Shown: positions 20,032 to 30,649 of the stretch, piece after piece
Layout: each line of letters starts with the position of its first letter
How positions within the stretch are numbered: position 1 is the stretch's first letter
Assembly: GCA_948144175.1 (NCBI GenBank)
Contig: CANXME010002192.1
Span: forward strand, 1,364,001-1,428,000
DNA length: 64,000 nucleotides
Direction: 5' to 3'
DNA from: Closterium sp. NIES-65
Lineage: Eukaryota > Streptophyta > Zygnematophyceae > Desmidiales > Closteriaceae
Notes under the pieces: model-generated
What the model saw: only the letters and a program-made list of their open reading frames with translations
Database searches by the model: none
Told to the model about the DNA's origin: nothing
Program-made: the position numbers and the translations under genes

Positions 20032-20946
20032 TCAAGAGGTGAGCAAGTGAGGTAAGACAGGTACAAGTCCCAGCTGAGTGCAGAAGCGCTGATGATCACA
20101 AGGCGGAAGTGCCTTGGTGAAAACATCAGCAGTGTTGGCCTCAGAGGCCACGTACGCAAGTCGCAACTGGCCACGCTGCTGCAGCTCACGAGTAAGAGAG
20201 TAGCGGAGAGCAATGTGCTTCGTTCTGTGCTCCAGGCGCTGCTCTCGACACAAGGCCAGCATGGCCTTGTTGTCTACGTACAGCACTGGAAGAGAACGAG
20301 GCGGCTCTCCAAGGTCAGTCAGCAGGTAGGTAAGCCAGCGAAGCTCCTGAGCAGCCATGGCCCCGGCGTAGATCTCAGCCTCACAAGTGGAGCCGAGAAC
20401 AGAAAACGAGCGAGTAGCCCGCCACGAAACAGAGCCGGAACCAAGGCTGAAGGTGTAACCCTGTGACGACCGCTGCGTAGCCTGGTCGTCAGTCCAAGAA
20501 GCGTCTGCGTGTCCAGTGAGGACCACTGGACTCCGCCCTCCAAGCACTAGCCCCATGCCTGACGTACTGCACAAGTAGCGCAACACCCTCTTCGCTGCAG
20601 CCATGTGCTCTGGTCGGTGTCTCCCAGGAGCAACATAGCGTGCAAGAATGCTAAGAGGGTATGCAAGGTCAGGTCGTGAGCAGGTCATCAGATACATGAG
20701 GCAGCCAACAAGCTCTGGGTACGGGCCACTCGACTCTACGGACTCATCCGAAGGCAGAGCTGAGAGCGAGCGGCGAGTAGACAGAGGAGTGGCCTGAGGC
20801 GAGGAGTACGTGAAGCCGAAGCGCTGAAGGACCTGCTGCACCATGTGTGACTGAGTCAAGGTAATGGTGCGTCGTGCTCTGTCCCAAGTGATCAACAAGC
20901 CAAGGTAGCTGCGCAGTTCACCCAGGTCTGTGCACGTGTGTCTCTT
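20032..20946 (-). pseudogene. C3 RT end and RNase H
   Basis: On the minus strand, beyond the TAG at 20947-20949, the frame continues KRHTCTDLGELRSYLGL, then VQQVLQRFGFTYSS and CLMYLMTCSRPDLAYPL. RNase H shows GHADASWTDDQATQRSSQGY, STCEAEIYA, LYVDNKAMLALC and KHIALRYSLTREL, ending in DVFTKALPP. All RNase H acids are present. The only break from the RT upstream is the single stop, where C4 has CAG. Confidence 0.87.
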
Positions 20947-21696
20947 CTACAGCTCGGACTTCACGTAGGCGAGTCCAGCAGTGTCCGCTGTGGCAAAGAC
21001 CAAATCGTCAACGTACACGCGGATGTAGAACGGCGGCAGAGAAGTGTCAGTGCGCAGAAACAAGGACGGGTCAGCAGTAGAGGGAGCAAACCCAAGAGCC
21101 GCAAGCGTGGTCCTCAGTGTGTCGTGCCACTCACGTGGTGCCTGGCGGAGACCGTAGACTGGCCGTCGGAGGCTCCACTGGGTGCCAGGAGGGAAAGTCC
21201 CAGTGAAGCCAGGTGGACGACGTAGCCAGATCTCCTCGTGTAGGCTACCCTGGAAGAAAGCAGTGCTGAAGTCAAGAGAGTGGAGCTCGTAGTCGCGCTG
21301 AGCGGCTATGTGCAGCAGCACCCAAAGAGTGGTCATCTTCGGGGTGGGAGAGAAGATATGAAAGTAGTCAACTCCCTGCCGCTGACTGAAGCCACGAGCC
21401 ACGTACCGCGCCTTGAAGACAGGTGGAGAGCCCGGCGGCCGCTTCACCCTGAAGATCCACATGCCACTGACGATGTTCGCCCCAGGAGGGGGAACCGCGT
21501 CAACGTAGGTGCCTGTGGACTTCCAGGAAGCCATCTCTGCATCCATAGCTGCGTGCCACTGAGAGGAGTAGGGACCCTCTACGGCCTCCGCGTAAGAGCG
21601 CGGAGTCGGGATGTCTAGTGCGTCCGGGTCTCCCTTAGGGGCAAGTAGTACGGACGCGAGATGAGGTGAAGCAGCAGCCAGACACTGGAACTCCTC
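20947..21696 (-). pseudogene. C3 reverse transcriptase
   Basis: The RT frame runs from MDAEMASWKSTGTYVDA through RVKRPPGSPPVFKARYVA and LDFSTAFFQGSLHEE (first Asp), YGLRQAPREWHDTL and FYIRVYVDDLVFATAD (intact YVDD). It ends at TAG 20947-20949. The upstream 150 bp (21547-21696) continue in frame with the linker block (DALDIPTPRSYAEAV), then reach the linker's terminal TAG. Polymerase residues look intact. Confidence 0.87.
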
Positions 21697-22962
21697 CTAC
21701 CTGTCCTCAAGGACGTCAGTGCTAAGAGCACACTCACCCCCGACGGACGGAGGACAGACAGCCGCACACTTAGCAACAAGACTGGCAGCGTAGTCTAGAC
21801 GACAGCGAGCAGCAAAGTCGACGAGCTCAGCAACAAGCGCAGATGCAGCAGTGGACTCAAAAGAGGGGTCAGTGACAACAATAGCAAGGAGACGCGTGAC
21901 AGTAGAACTAGCAGTACGGAGAGAGTCTGACTCTGGGTCGGCAAGTGCAGGAAGAGAGGACTCAGGAGGAGAAGGCAAAGGGGCACGTAGAGGAGCAGTG
22001 GACGGACGCAGAGACATCCGGTGGGTGCCAGGGACAGGAGGAGGACGTTGATGCGAACCGCGACCACTTGCGCGAGCAGCACGAACAGGCGACGCCGGAC
22101 GAGACGTAGGCTCACGACGCCCAGCAAGACCTCCGGTAGGACTAGTGTAAGGAGAGGGAGCAGGAAGTGGGGAGGCGGGCTCTAACTGTGACTGTGACTG
22201 GACAGGCGGTGGACACTCTACAGGAGGAGAAAGACCAAGAACCTGCTGCAGGAGCGGAACGAAGTACGGCCGAGGCCGCGCGGCAACTCCAGACACAACA
22301 GGGACAGCACCGGCACCCTCAGCGGCAGCACTAGCGCCAACAGCACCTCCAGCTGCAGGACCTCCACCAGCACCAGCAGCACCCGCAGCAGGACCACCGG
22401 CAGGAAGGACAGCAGCAGTCTCAGCACCAACACCCTCAGTAGCACCAGCGCCAGGCGGACCCGAAGGCCCAGGAGCCTCGGGACCGGCGGCACAAGTACC
22501 CTCAGCGGCCGAAGAAGCTCCAGCTCCAGCAGTACGCCTCCAGCGGCGAGCAAACCACTCGCGCAGCTCCTGTGGAGAGAGTGGCTCCCGCCGAGACGAA
22601 GCACCCGGAGAGCCTCTAGGCCCCGCACCGCCACACGCGAGAAGGGGAGGTCTAGTGGCCGCAGGCTCCGCAACTCCAGGCTCAGCAGCACCCTCTGGCT
22701 CAGCAGCTCCTGACGTAGCACCCCCAGGCTCAGCACCCCCACTCGCAGCACCCCCAGGCTCAGTACCCCCACACTCAGCACTCCCTGGCTCAGCACCCCC
22801 AGGCTCAGCACCCCCAGTCGCAGTACCCCCAGGCTCAGCACCCCGAGGCTCAGCGCCCACGCGCGCAGCACCTCCAGAGTCAACACCCCCAGGCTCAGCA
22901 CCCGCAGCAGTACCAGAGTCACCAGCAACCTCGACTGGCTCGACTGCGTCTACCTGGGACAC
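21697..22962 (-). pseudogene. C3 integrase-RT linker
   Basis: It begins MSQVDAVEPVEVAGDS, then a pentapeptide run of GGAEP type, one PQELREWF module (REPLSPQELREWFARRWRR), an Ala/Gly-rich part, PRPYFVPLLQQVLGL and a Pro/Ser/Arg-rich part. It ends at CRLDYAASLVAK and STDVLEDR-stop. The TAG at 21697-21699 replaces the Gln codon (CAG) of C4 (DVLEDRQEEFQ). No enzymatic domain is recognised. Confidence 0.75.
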
Positions 22963-23001
22963 ACCTGAAGGGGCAGGACCCTGAGGGGGAAGGGGGTCTA
23001 C

Positions 23002-23905
23002 CTAAGGGGGACCTGGCACAAGGAAGTGCGGTGGCGGGGGGAGGGAAGGAGTGCGGTAGGGGAAGAGGCGGTAGAAGGGGACTGACTCGTCGAACGTGAC
23101 GTCCTGGGAGGACAGAACACGACGAGAGGAGGGGTGGTAGAACTGCCACCCTGGGGCGTCAGGGGCGAAGCCTAGGAAGACACAGGGAGCAGCACGAGGG
23201 GACAGCTTGTCCGCAGACAAGTCGCGGACAAACGGCCGAGATCCCCAAACACGGAACGCAGACGCATCGCCGACCTTCCCCGTCCACAGCAGAGCTGGGG
23301 AGGTCTCCGGCCGGGAGACCCTGGGGTGAAGGTTGATCTGATGTGCCGCGTACCGAACCGCAAACGGCCACAGAAAATGGGGGGCAGCCGCATGCATCAT
23401 GGACGTACGAGCGACGTCCATGACCATGCCAATGCGGCGCTCAGCAATCCCATTTTGTTGTGGAGAGTCCAGAAGCGTTAAGTTTTGGCGGATGCCTCGT
23501 CCATGACAGTAGGCTCGCAGAAGGCCAGAGGAGAACTCTCCACCTCGGTCAGAGTGCAGACGCAGGACAGGAAAGTCCGAGCCGAAGCTCCTCCTGAGCT
23601 GGAGATGAGCTGCGCGGATCCAGTCGATCAACACCTCAGTGACATCACCCTTGCTGCGCAAGGGGAAGACTGTGGTGTAACGCGAGTAGTCGTCAACCAC
23701 CAGCAGGAAGTAGCGCTCGTGACCCTGTCCACGGACGCGGGCCGGGCCCCACACGTCCATGTGAAGCGTCTGCTGAGGAGCGTTTGTCGGGGGAAACTGG
23801 GAGGAGTGAGGGGCAGCCTGGACACAGGGGACACAGGAAGGTCCTGGCCCCGAAGGAAGGGGAGGGAGAGACTGGGGGAGACCAGAGACAAGGACACGGG
23901 AAGCC
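23002..23905 (-). pseudogene. C3 integrase catalytic core
   Basis: The DDE core is complete: MDVWGPARVRGQGHERYF (first Asp), LRLHSDRGGEFSS (second Asp) and SPQQNGIAERRIGMV (Glu). FLWPFAVRYAAHQINL and the C-terminal WGSRPFVRDLSADKLSP, CVFLGFAPDAPGWQFY follow. The N-terminal zinc-binding part lies at 24047-24180 on the other side of the solo LTR (23906-24041). That insertion and the stop after VPGPP near 23002 break the polyprotein. Confidence 0.88.
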
Positions 23906-24041
23906 TGTCAGATGATTATATATTGCTGATGCATATATGTAGGCTGTAGTGGGGTAGCCCATAGGGGGTACAACCCAATTAGGGTTGGTACTTGTACTTC
24001 TTTCATTCCATAGTGCATCATCCTTCGCCTCTATCTCAACA
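23906..24041 (+). mobile_element. Solo copia-C LTR inside C3
   Basis: A 136-bp LTR (TGTCAGATGATT..TATCTCAACA) with the family core gtaggctgtagtggggtag is flanked by AAGCC at 23901-23905 and 24042-24046. It has no internal region and is opposite in orientation to C3. It is the product of LTR-LTR recombination of a once complete insertion. Confidence 0.93.
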
Positions 24042-25071
24042 AAGCCATGCCCCGAAGACGAGGTAAGGAGGTGTGGCCAAGACGGTGGTGCCACAGGGGA
24101 GTCTCGTGAGACAGGAGGCGACATGAGCAGGGGGCGGACTCAGGACCAGACCTGGACGCAACAGCAAACACCTGACCCGACGCAGCTACCTGGCCAGACG
24201 CAGGGACAGGAGGAGACTCAGTGGCCAGGGTGTAGAGACTCGATCCCGACCGACGCGAAAACGTGGCCAGGTGTCGGCCTGTGCGGGCGTCAGAGCAGTG
24301 GGTCATCCGCTGACTCGCAGGAGTAAACTGGTGAACCCCCCCATCCTGCAGGTCAGCACCACTCACCAAGTTCGTCGAGAACAAGGGGAGGTACAGACCA
24401 GACAGGGTGCCCGAGGGGGCAGCCGGACATGGGAGGACAGTGGAGAAGTGAGCGAGGACAGGGCCCCCAGAGAGGTCAGCCAGGGAGACTACAACCGGCC
24501 GACCAAGCGGTGTGAGTGTGGTGCGGTCTCGAAAGAAGGAGCGAGAAGCCCCTGAGTCAAGTGTGAAGGTGAGGGAGGCCGAAGCCGACGCAGTACCTGA
24601 GAGCGCAGCCTCACCAGTACCTGAGAGCGCACACGCACTGGCACCTAGAGCAGCAGCCTCACAAGCACCTAGCGCAGTAGTACCAATGCCCGGGCTGGGC
24701 GGGAAACACCGGTAACAGTCACCCTCATCACTCATAGTCACAGCATACATGGCAGCAAGGATAGCATCAAAGTCAAGATCAAAGATAGCTACGCCAGCCC
24801 TAGACAGCTCTCCCTAGCGGGGAATCTCACTAGCCTCGGGGAACTGCTGACGCCAAGCGTCCGTCAGGCGGCCAAAGCAGCGCTGGGTGGGGTGGGCACC
24901 CCCACACTGCTCACCCGCGCGGTCGCCGAAACGAAGGACGTAGGTGCACGGACCAAAACCCCCACCATGCTGACGCTGCGCGTACCACTCACGGAGCAGC
25001 TGAGGCGGGGGGATGTCCCTAGAACGCTGCTGCTGCTGCTGTTGGCGCTGACCACCACCAGATCCGCTCCA
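24042..25071 (-). pseudogene. C3 zinc knuckle, protease and integrase N-terminus
   Basis: On the minus strand the order is PPQLLREWYAQRQ module, knuckle CTYVLRFGDRAGEQCGGAH..RC, and FDAILAAMYAVTMSDEGDCYRCF. Then come Ala/Leu/Gly repeats, protease TFTLDSGASRSFFRDRTTL (intact Asp-Ser-Gly), and CSCRLLSHETPLWHHRLGHTS (integrase zinc region). An in-frame TAG lies in the knuckle-protease spacer (IPR-stop-GELS, where C4 has Trp). The part 24042-24750 is one open frame. Confidence 0.83.
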
Positions 25072-26082
25072 CTACCGGGCACCACCCTGACCAGCTCCAC
25101 CCCCTCCGCCACCGCCGCCTCCACCTCCGCCACCACCGCCGCCTCCGCTCCCACCGCTGCCGCCGCCACCGCCTCCGCCTCCGCTGCCGCCACCACCACC
25201 ACAACCCCCGCCACCACTCCCACCGCCACCCCCACTCCCTCCGCCGCCTCCACCGCCACCTCCACCGCCCCCGCCAGCTCCACCCGCGCCCTTGCCCCCC
25301 TTGCCCTTGCCAGGTCGGCGTCTCCCGCTAGGGGCAGACGCCGCGCCGACCGACTCAAGACCAAGCAGGTCGGCAGCAGCAGCAGAGGCATTAGAGGGCA
25401 GCAGGGGGGAAGGAGAACACCCCTCAAAGATGGGGGTGCGAGGGTCATCCCGAGAGGCTCCTACAGCGACCATGCTCTTCTCCGCTGCCAAGAGGGCCTT
25501 CTCGAGGAGGTCAACAGTGAGAGTGGTGGGACAGACTGAGAGAAAGTGGTCCCTGACTACGCGAAGGGAGTCAGGGAGGCGTGTGACTATGTAATAGAGA
25601 GTGATGTACATGGGGGGAGGGTTCTTGGCGCAGAACTCAGCAGGAAGTGCGGCGCGGTAGCGAGTGTCACTAGTGCGGAGGTGCGTAATGAGGTCGGCGA
25701 CTGTGGGAAAGGCAGCAAGGTCAGGAAAGAGGTACAGTAGCATGAGGCGGCTCAGTGCAGTAGTGGCAGGAGAAGAGTAGCGCGCAACTACAGCGTCGTA
25801 CAAGGTCTGAGCACTCTTGTACTGACTAAAGTGCGCGCGCTCAGTGGTAGGCAGGTGGCGACGCACAGCAAGACGTGCAGCAGCATTGCGGGTGGCCCAC
25901 TGAGAGCGAATAGTGGGGTCAGCGTCAGTAGCAGGGGCAGGAGAGGCGCCAGAGGTGAGGTCAAAGAGAGAAAGACCGTCCGCCCTATCGCATTGTAAAA
26001 ATAGCTGCAAGTCGTCGACCCAGACCTCAAAGTCAATGGTTCGACCCTCAGCGTCAAAAGTGAGGACACTAGGGGTAGCCAT
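25072..26082 (-). pseudogene. C3 gag (capsid-like plus glycine-rich tail)
   Basis: Starts MATPSVLTFDAEGRTIDF at 26082. About 235 residues of capsid-like sequence contain LTTERAHFSQ-type TTERAHFSQYKSAQTLYD, YSSPATTALSRLMLLYLFP, THLRTSDTRYRAALP and RLPDSLRVVRDHFLSV. About 85 residues that are nearly all glycine and serine follow. It ends at TAG 25072-25074, where C1 has a Gln codon. Gag forms the particle and binds RNA; the glycine tail is a low-complexity feature of this family, function unknown. Confidence 0.87.
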
Positions 26083-26099
26083 GACGACGATAGACTAGC

Positions 26100-26975
26100 A
26101 GTGCAAGCAGTAGGGGAAGGGCACGCAGTGACAATGGGGCTATGCTCACCGGACAGGGCAGGTCGGGCGGCTCGGTAGTAGGGCGGCTCGGCTGCTGGGC
26201 GGCTTGGCGGCTCGGCTGCACAGTGGCTCAGCGGCTGGGTGGCTCGGCGGCTCGGCGCTCGGCTGCTGGGCGACTCGGCTGCACAGCGGCTCGGCTGCTC
26301 GGCGGCTCGGCTGGTGGGCGGCCGGGCGGCTCTGCAGCTGGGCGGCCCGGCTCCTCCGGTACTCGGGTGCACGCTGCTCAGGAGAGTGGCAGGGCCGCAG
26401 CAGACGGGCGGCGGGGCCGCGAAAGCAAGGCGGCGGGGCCGCGAGGTGTAGGGCGGCGGGGCCGCGAAAGCAGGGCGGCGGGGCCGCGAAATGAAGGGCG
26501 GTGGGGCCGCGAGGTGTAGTGCGGCGGGGCCGCTAAAGCAGGGCGGCGGGGCCGCGAAGTGTAGGGCGGCGGGGCCACTGAAGCAGGGCGGCGGGGCCGC
26601 TAAAGCAGGGCGTCGGGGCCGCTAAGGAAGGGCGGCGGGGCCGCGAAATGAAGGGCGGCGGGGCCGAGAAAGCAGGGCGGCGGGGCCGCGAGGTGTAGGG
26701 CGGCGGGGCCGCTAAAGCAGGGCGGCGGGGCCGCTAGGTGTAGGGCGGCGGGGCCGCTAAAGCAGGGCGGCGGGGCCGGTAAAGCAGGGCGGCGAGGCCG
26801 CGAATCAGGGGCAGCGGGGCCGCGACAGTAGGGCGGCAGGGCCGCTAGGGGAGGGAAGGCCGCTAGGGCGGCTCGTCGAGTCAACAGCCCGAGGCGCAAC
26901 TCGGGATGAGCGCGCTTCGGGTAGTAAAAAAAAGTCGAAGTGGTGGGCCCTAGGCGCAGTTCCCACAGGGGAACC
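26100..26975 (-). repeat. C3 leader: GC-rich tandem repeats
   Basis: GCGGCTCGG-type units occupy about 26165-26340 and gggcggcggggccgc units (spaced about 25 bp) about 26400-26840. No gene is supported. The array lies between primer-binding site and gag as in the other C copies. Confidence 0.8.
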
Positions 26976-27115
26976 TGCTCGATACCATGAGAAAAGTTGA
27001 ACGAGAATGGGGATGACTAAGTGAAAGTTGGGTACAAATACAAACCCTAGAAAGCTGTACCCCATATGTGCTACCCCACTATAGCCTACAATAGCTATGT
27101 CATATATATCTGACA
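26976..27115 (-). repeat. C3 5' LTR (26988-27115) and primer-binding site (26976-26987)
   Basis: On the minus strand TGTCAGATATAT..CTTTTCTCA is followed directly by TGGTATCGAGCA, one base off the initiator-Met site and identical to that of C5. Confidence 0.88.
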
Positions 27116-27196
27116 CATATTTCGTGACGAGACCCCCGTGCCCACATTTTTGTGCCCCCATCTCCCGAAAACTAGAAATCTCCACAAATCCTTCCA

Positions 27197-27643
27197 CAGA
27201 GCAACCCGGACTGCTCATGCTTCTACCACTGATGGTGTTGCTCTTACATCCATCCATTCGATTGTACGTCAAGGCGTTGGCATAAGCGTTACAAGTAACA
27301 CCCAAGAAACTAGTCCACGTTCCACAAAATCAATCATGCTGCTGTAGGTGCAGCTCCAACTGCTGCTATTCCTGCGGTTTTTTATACCCCCATCACCATC
27401 CACAATGTAAACTGCTGCTTTGACCAGAACAGCTTGTGGAAGGTGTTATTGTTGTGGCTGACAGCGCTGCAAATGCTGCTGGGTGTGGGACATGTGCAAC
27501 AAACGAGAATATTTGAATTCCACGCTCGGCACCTGCATCCTCAATGCGGCGAGATCAGAACCTGGCGGTCCCATCCAAGCATCGCTTTGAATAACTGGTT
27601 CATGCATGGCAGGTTGGAGGTCGCCAGAACTAGCACAAGTTTC
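27197..27643 (-). pseudogene. Family R copy R1 (unknown function)
   Basis: Short minus-strand stretches match the 402-residue ORF at 43060-44268. CASSGDLQPAMHEP corresponds to CASSGNCQPGTNEP, HMSHTQQHLQRCQPQQ to HTSHSQQYLQRYQPQQ, and ANALTYNRMDGC to TNALMCDQIVRR. The order is conserved but frames are broken. I do not recognise the family. It is cut at the right by a B-like LTR and at the left by insertions. Confidence 0.6.
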
Positions 27644-28239
27644 TGTAAGAAAATTATTGAACAAGTTCAGTACAAGCAAGATTCGACAAATATATTAGAG
27701 CAAAGAAACCCTGCATAAAAGTTCCAAGAGGAACGTTTAACTAACTACCAAACATGTGCCTTGACCTAGCAATAACAGGTGAAAATAAAACAAGCCCATG
27801 TATTTCTCACCTAAATAAGTAGTTGCCCAGGTTGTACACCATGCACATGTGTGCACGTTTTTGTGGTTAAAAAAATGTGTAGCAGGTTCTCTTTTTGCTG
27901 CTGGTTCATTTTCTCCAGGGGGTACAAGTTCTGACAGGATATTAATGGTCAAAATTTCTGCGCCCTCATTGGTCGCAATTTGCGCACATTGAATTTCTCG
28001 CCGAAACTAAATCGTGCGTCCGTGTGGGTGCGTAGGGGTTGCCATGGCCCTGCGAAGATGAATTCTCACGAACCTCTGCACCAACTGCGCCCCTTGAACC
28101 TGTGCACGAGATGTTTCCGTTGCATCTGCAGATGCTACAGTTGATCGTGCACGGGTTCCCTCGTACACCCCGTGCACAGGCAGCCCTTCACTTCGTACAA
28201 GAGGTCCTTGGCCCTACGCACGGAGGGCTCTTCTTAACA
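27644..28239 (-). repeat. B-like LTR (diverged relative of element B LTR)
   Basis: On the minus strand it begins TGTTAAGAAGAGCC after a polypurine tract (GGGCAGGGAAG, plus 28240-28250). It shares the order of blocks with 4085-4440, such as gtagttgcccaggttg and gtgcacgttttt. The left end (about 27644) is a guess from where homology stops. It is diverged and shorter than the 805-bp B LTR. Confidence 0.55.
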
Positions 28240-28389
28240 CTTCCCTGCCCTGCTAGCTCATGGACATGAAGGAGGTTCACAATCTGCAAAAGGAAACTAG
28301 CTATCGTAGAGTATATGGTGACAAAATGAACTTTGTCAGCGCATTCGTCGTCGCGCATCATCTCACCGCACCAGCCATGTTGAAAGACA

Positions 28390-28905
28390 TGGTGCCTACT
28401 TCTGAGCGTCGTCGTTGTCGTCGCCGACTTCAACCAGACGAACTTGGCCGATCGTGACGGAGCACTGGTTGAAGGCCAGAAAGTGCAATGCCCTCGTCAG
28501 GAAGTCGGTCGGCTGCTCGTTGGTCGGGATGTCCCTCGCTTCACCATCTGCTGTAGCCAGGTGTAGCATCGCTCAATATGTAGGTTACCCTTCAAACCCA
28601 AGCACTCAGCGTCCGTGATGGCCGAGTGGTTGTCTACACGAAGGACAGTCAACGTCCCAGCGTCGAGCAGCTGGAACTCTGCAAGGAGGAAGCGAAGTCG
28701 ACCAGCCTCCTTGCCGACTTCCGTGGCCGCGATTTACCCCGACGCGTTCGACGAGAGCGTCACGCACTCTATGCGCTGGCTCAACCAGGAGATTGCGGCC
28801 CTTCCGAAGATGAAAACATAGCCGCTGTGCTTGTTCGGTTCTGCTTGTCGCCAACGTCGTCGGCCTCCACGTAGCTGACCAAACACAACGACTCTGATCC
28901 ACCGT
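28390..28905 (-). pseudogene. B-like RNase H relic
   Basis: On the minus strand, fragments in shifting frames read FDGGSESLCLVSYVEADDVG, then DKQNRTSTAAMF, and further DNA-level similarity to 4970-5460 (gcactggttgaaggccagaaag, split here as two blocks). It corresponds to the RNase H end of copia B, without RT. Many stops. It joins family-R copy R2 at about 28905, probably a deletion junction. Confidence 0.65.
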
Positions 28906-29640
28906 CAAAGCGTTGGAAAAATTGTTACGTTTAACACGCAACAGACCATTATGGCTGGTGCTAGGCTCCTTAGCATCACAACTGTTACTGTGGGTGCAGA
29001 TCTTGCTGCTGTTGTTCTCACAACTCTTGTTGCTGCAATTTGCACAAGCTGTTGCTGTGGCTGATTACTTTGCAGCAAATTCTGCTAGGAGTGGGACGTG
29101 TGATGGAGATGACAATCCCTGAGTTCAACACCAGGCATCTGCATGCACGATGCTGTCTGCAGCTCAAAGGCAGTAGTTTCACACCCCGATGTGGCGACGC
29201 CACCACATGCTGATACGTCAGCACCGCTGGGAGCTGACGTGGCAACACAATTATCTGGTGGAAGCATTGAAGCATTGCTTTGAAAAGCTGGTTCATGCAT
29301 GGCAGGCCGGTGGATACCAGAACTGGCACAAGGGGCGCAACCCCAAGGAATGGTTAACTCAGGGTTAGAAATAACATCAGTCCTAAGAAAGACATCAGCT
29401 TCAGTAGTGGTCACAACAGCGCCATTGCTGATAAACACCAAGCCCATTGGTCGGAACACTTGAGTCAGCTGTGCGAGCAGCAGAAAGAGAATGTAACCCC
29501 GCTGGCACCGCAGAAGGACTAGCAGTGGGATGAAGGCCTGAGTATGCTGCTTCACTGTAGCTGCATGGTGACTTCAGAGTCGACTCAAAAGAAGGACTAG
29601 CAGTTGGACGAAGGCCTGTGTATGTTGCTTCACTGTAGCC
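28906..29640 (-). pseudogene. Family R copy R2, joined to copia D gag
   Basis: On the minus strand it reads YSEATYTGLRPTASPSF, YSEAAYSGLHPTASPSA, GLHSLSAARTADSS, WGCAPCASSGIHRPAMHEP, CMQMPGVELRDCHLHHTSHS and NFSNALTVDQS. These match, in order, the ORF at 43060-44268. The YSEA.Y segment is duplicated here and follows the D gag in the same frame. Function unknown. R might therefore be the C-terminal part of a gag-like protein, or a sequence captured by element D. Confidence 0.6.
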
Positions 29641-30134
29641 TTTTGCCCTGTTGATGTAGGTGATAATCTTCTCACCCTTCTCCATGCTCAGCATCAGCAG
29701 TTTGTTCCTCACTGCCTTCTTGTTGGTATCATTGGTGCCAATGTAGGTAGACTCCAAGTACTCCACGCTCGTTGTGCCGAATTCAGCTCCCCTGCAAATT
29801 GGGCCATTTCAACCGAATGTCAAAGTTGAAGGAACACTTACTTGCTTTGCTTCTTAACCAACGCCAACTTCTCCGGTGACGCCGTCATGGGAGGTGCAAC
29901 TCCCTCCTTTGTCTCCTCATCAGGTGCAACCCTGAACGGTAAGAGCTCAACCCCCTTTGCCCGTCGGATGAACTTCTTCCTCCACACGTTGTAGTTGCTT
30001 TCGTTGAAGTGCTGGGCTTCACTGAGCCCGATCGTCGATTTCGTCACCACGCGGACACTTGCAAGTGCCTCAAGAAGAGCCTTCATTTGCGGGTCTCTAA
30101 TACTCACGTTGGAACCCGAACTCGCCTCGTCCCC
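29641..30134 (-). CDS. Copia D gag fragment with a possible 50-bp intron
   Basis: The ATG at 30134 (MGDEASSGSNVS) follows the leader. The protein shows GLSEAQHFNESNYNVWRKKF, a typical copia-gag N-terminal motif, then ESTYIGTNDTNKKAVRNKL and EKGEKIITYINRAKG. The two parts are separated by 50 bp (29792-29841 on plus) that on the minus strand start GTAAGT and end TTGCAG. Removing them keeps the frame. Harbinger inserted just upstream of the start codon. The rest of pol is missing. Confidence 0.65.
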
Positions 30135-30649
30135 CATGGCGTATGCTTGAAGTTGCTCTTCTTCTTCCACTTAGGGCGTATTCTTGAGCTCGTGTCATCC
30201 GAGCTTCGTGTCATCCCGATTATTTTTTCCGAACCGCGGGTTTTCCGACTCGACTTCTGGTCATCCGATTCGGCGTGTCACAAAAATCACACGGCAGCTG
30301 CGCGAAACCACGTTCGCCCCAGCAGAGAACATTGTTCATCGCACGTGCGACCGAGTCGACACCGCGGCCAATTTGGCCGTCAGATCGTGCACTCGAAACG
30401 CAGCCCCTCATGCACGAATAGCCTACACAACCAAGCCACACCTTGCAAGTCTAGAATCTTGATTCTCTCGGTGGAAAACTTCCACCTTTCAAGCCAGTTT
30501 GGATGCTAGCTATAAAAATAGTATAGCAAGTAGTACCAAAACATAGACTTCAAAAGTTATTCCTTCTTGTCAAAATGCTATCTCCTCAGCATCTAACCAT
30601 CCTAGCCTGTGTTATTCAGCTCTAGCACACTTATTACTATGACAGTTTC

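Larger units (their letters stand above)
19688..27115 (-). mobile_element. Copia C3, 7.4 kb
   Basis: Its 128-bp LTRs (19688-19815 and 26988-27115) differ at about two positions. CATAT flanks both sides (19683-19687, 27116-27120). It has all domains: gag, zinc knuckle, protease, integrase, RT and RNase H. A solo LTR insertion and several stops break the polyprotein, so it is a fairly recent but dead copy. Confidence 0.93.
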
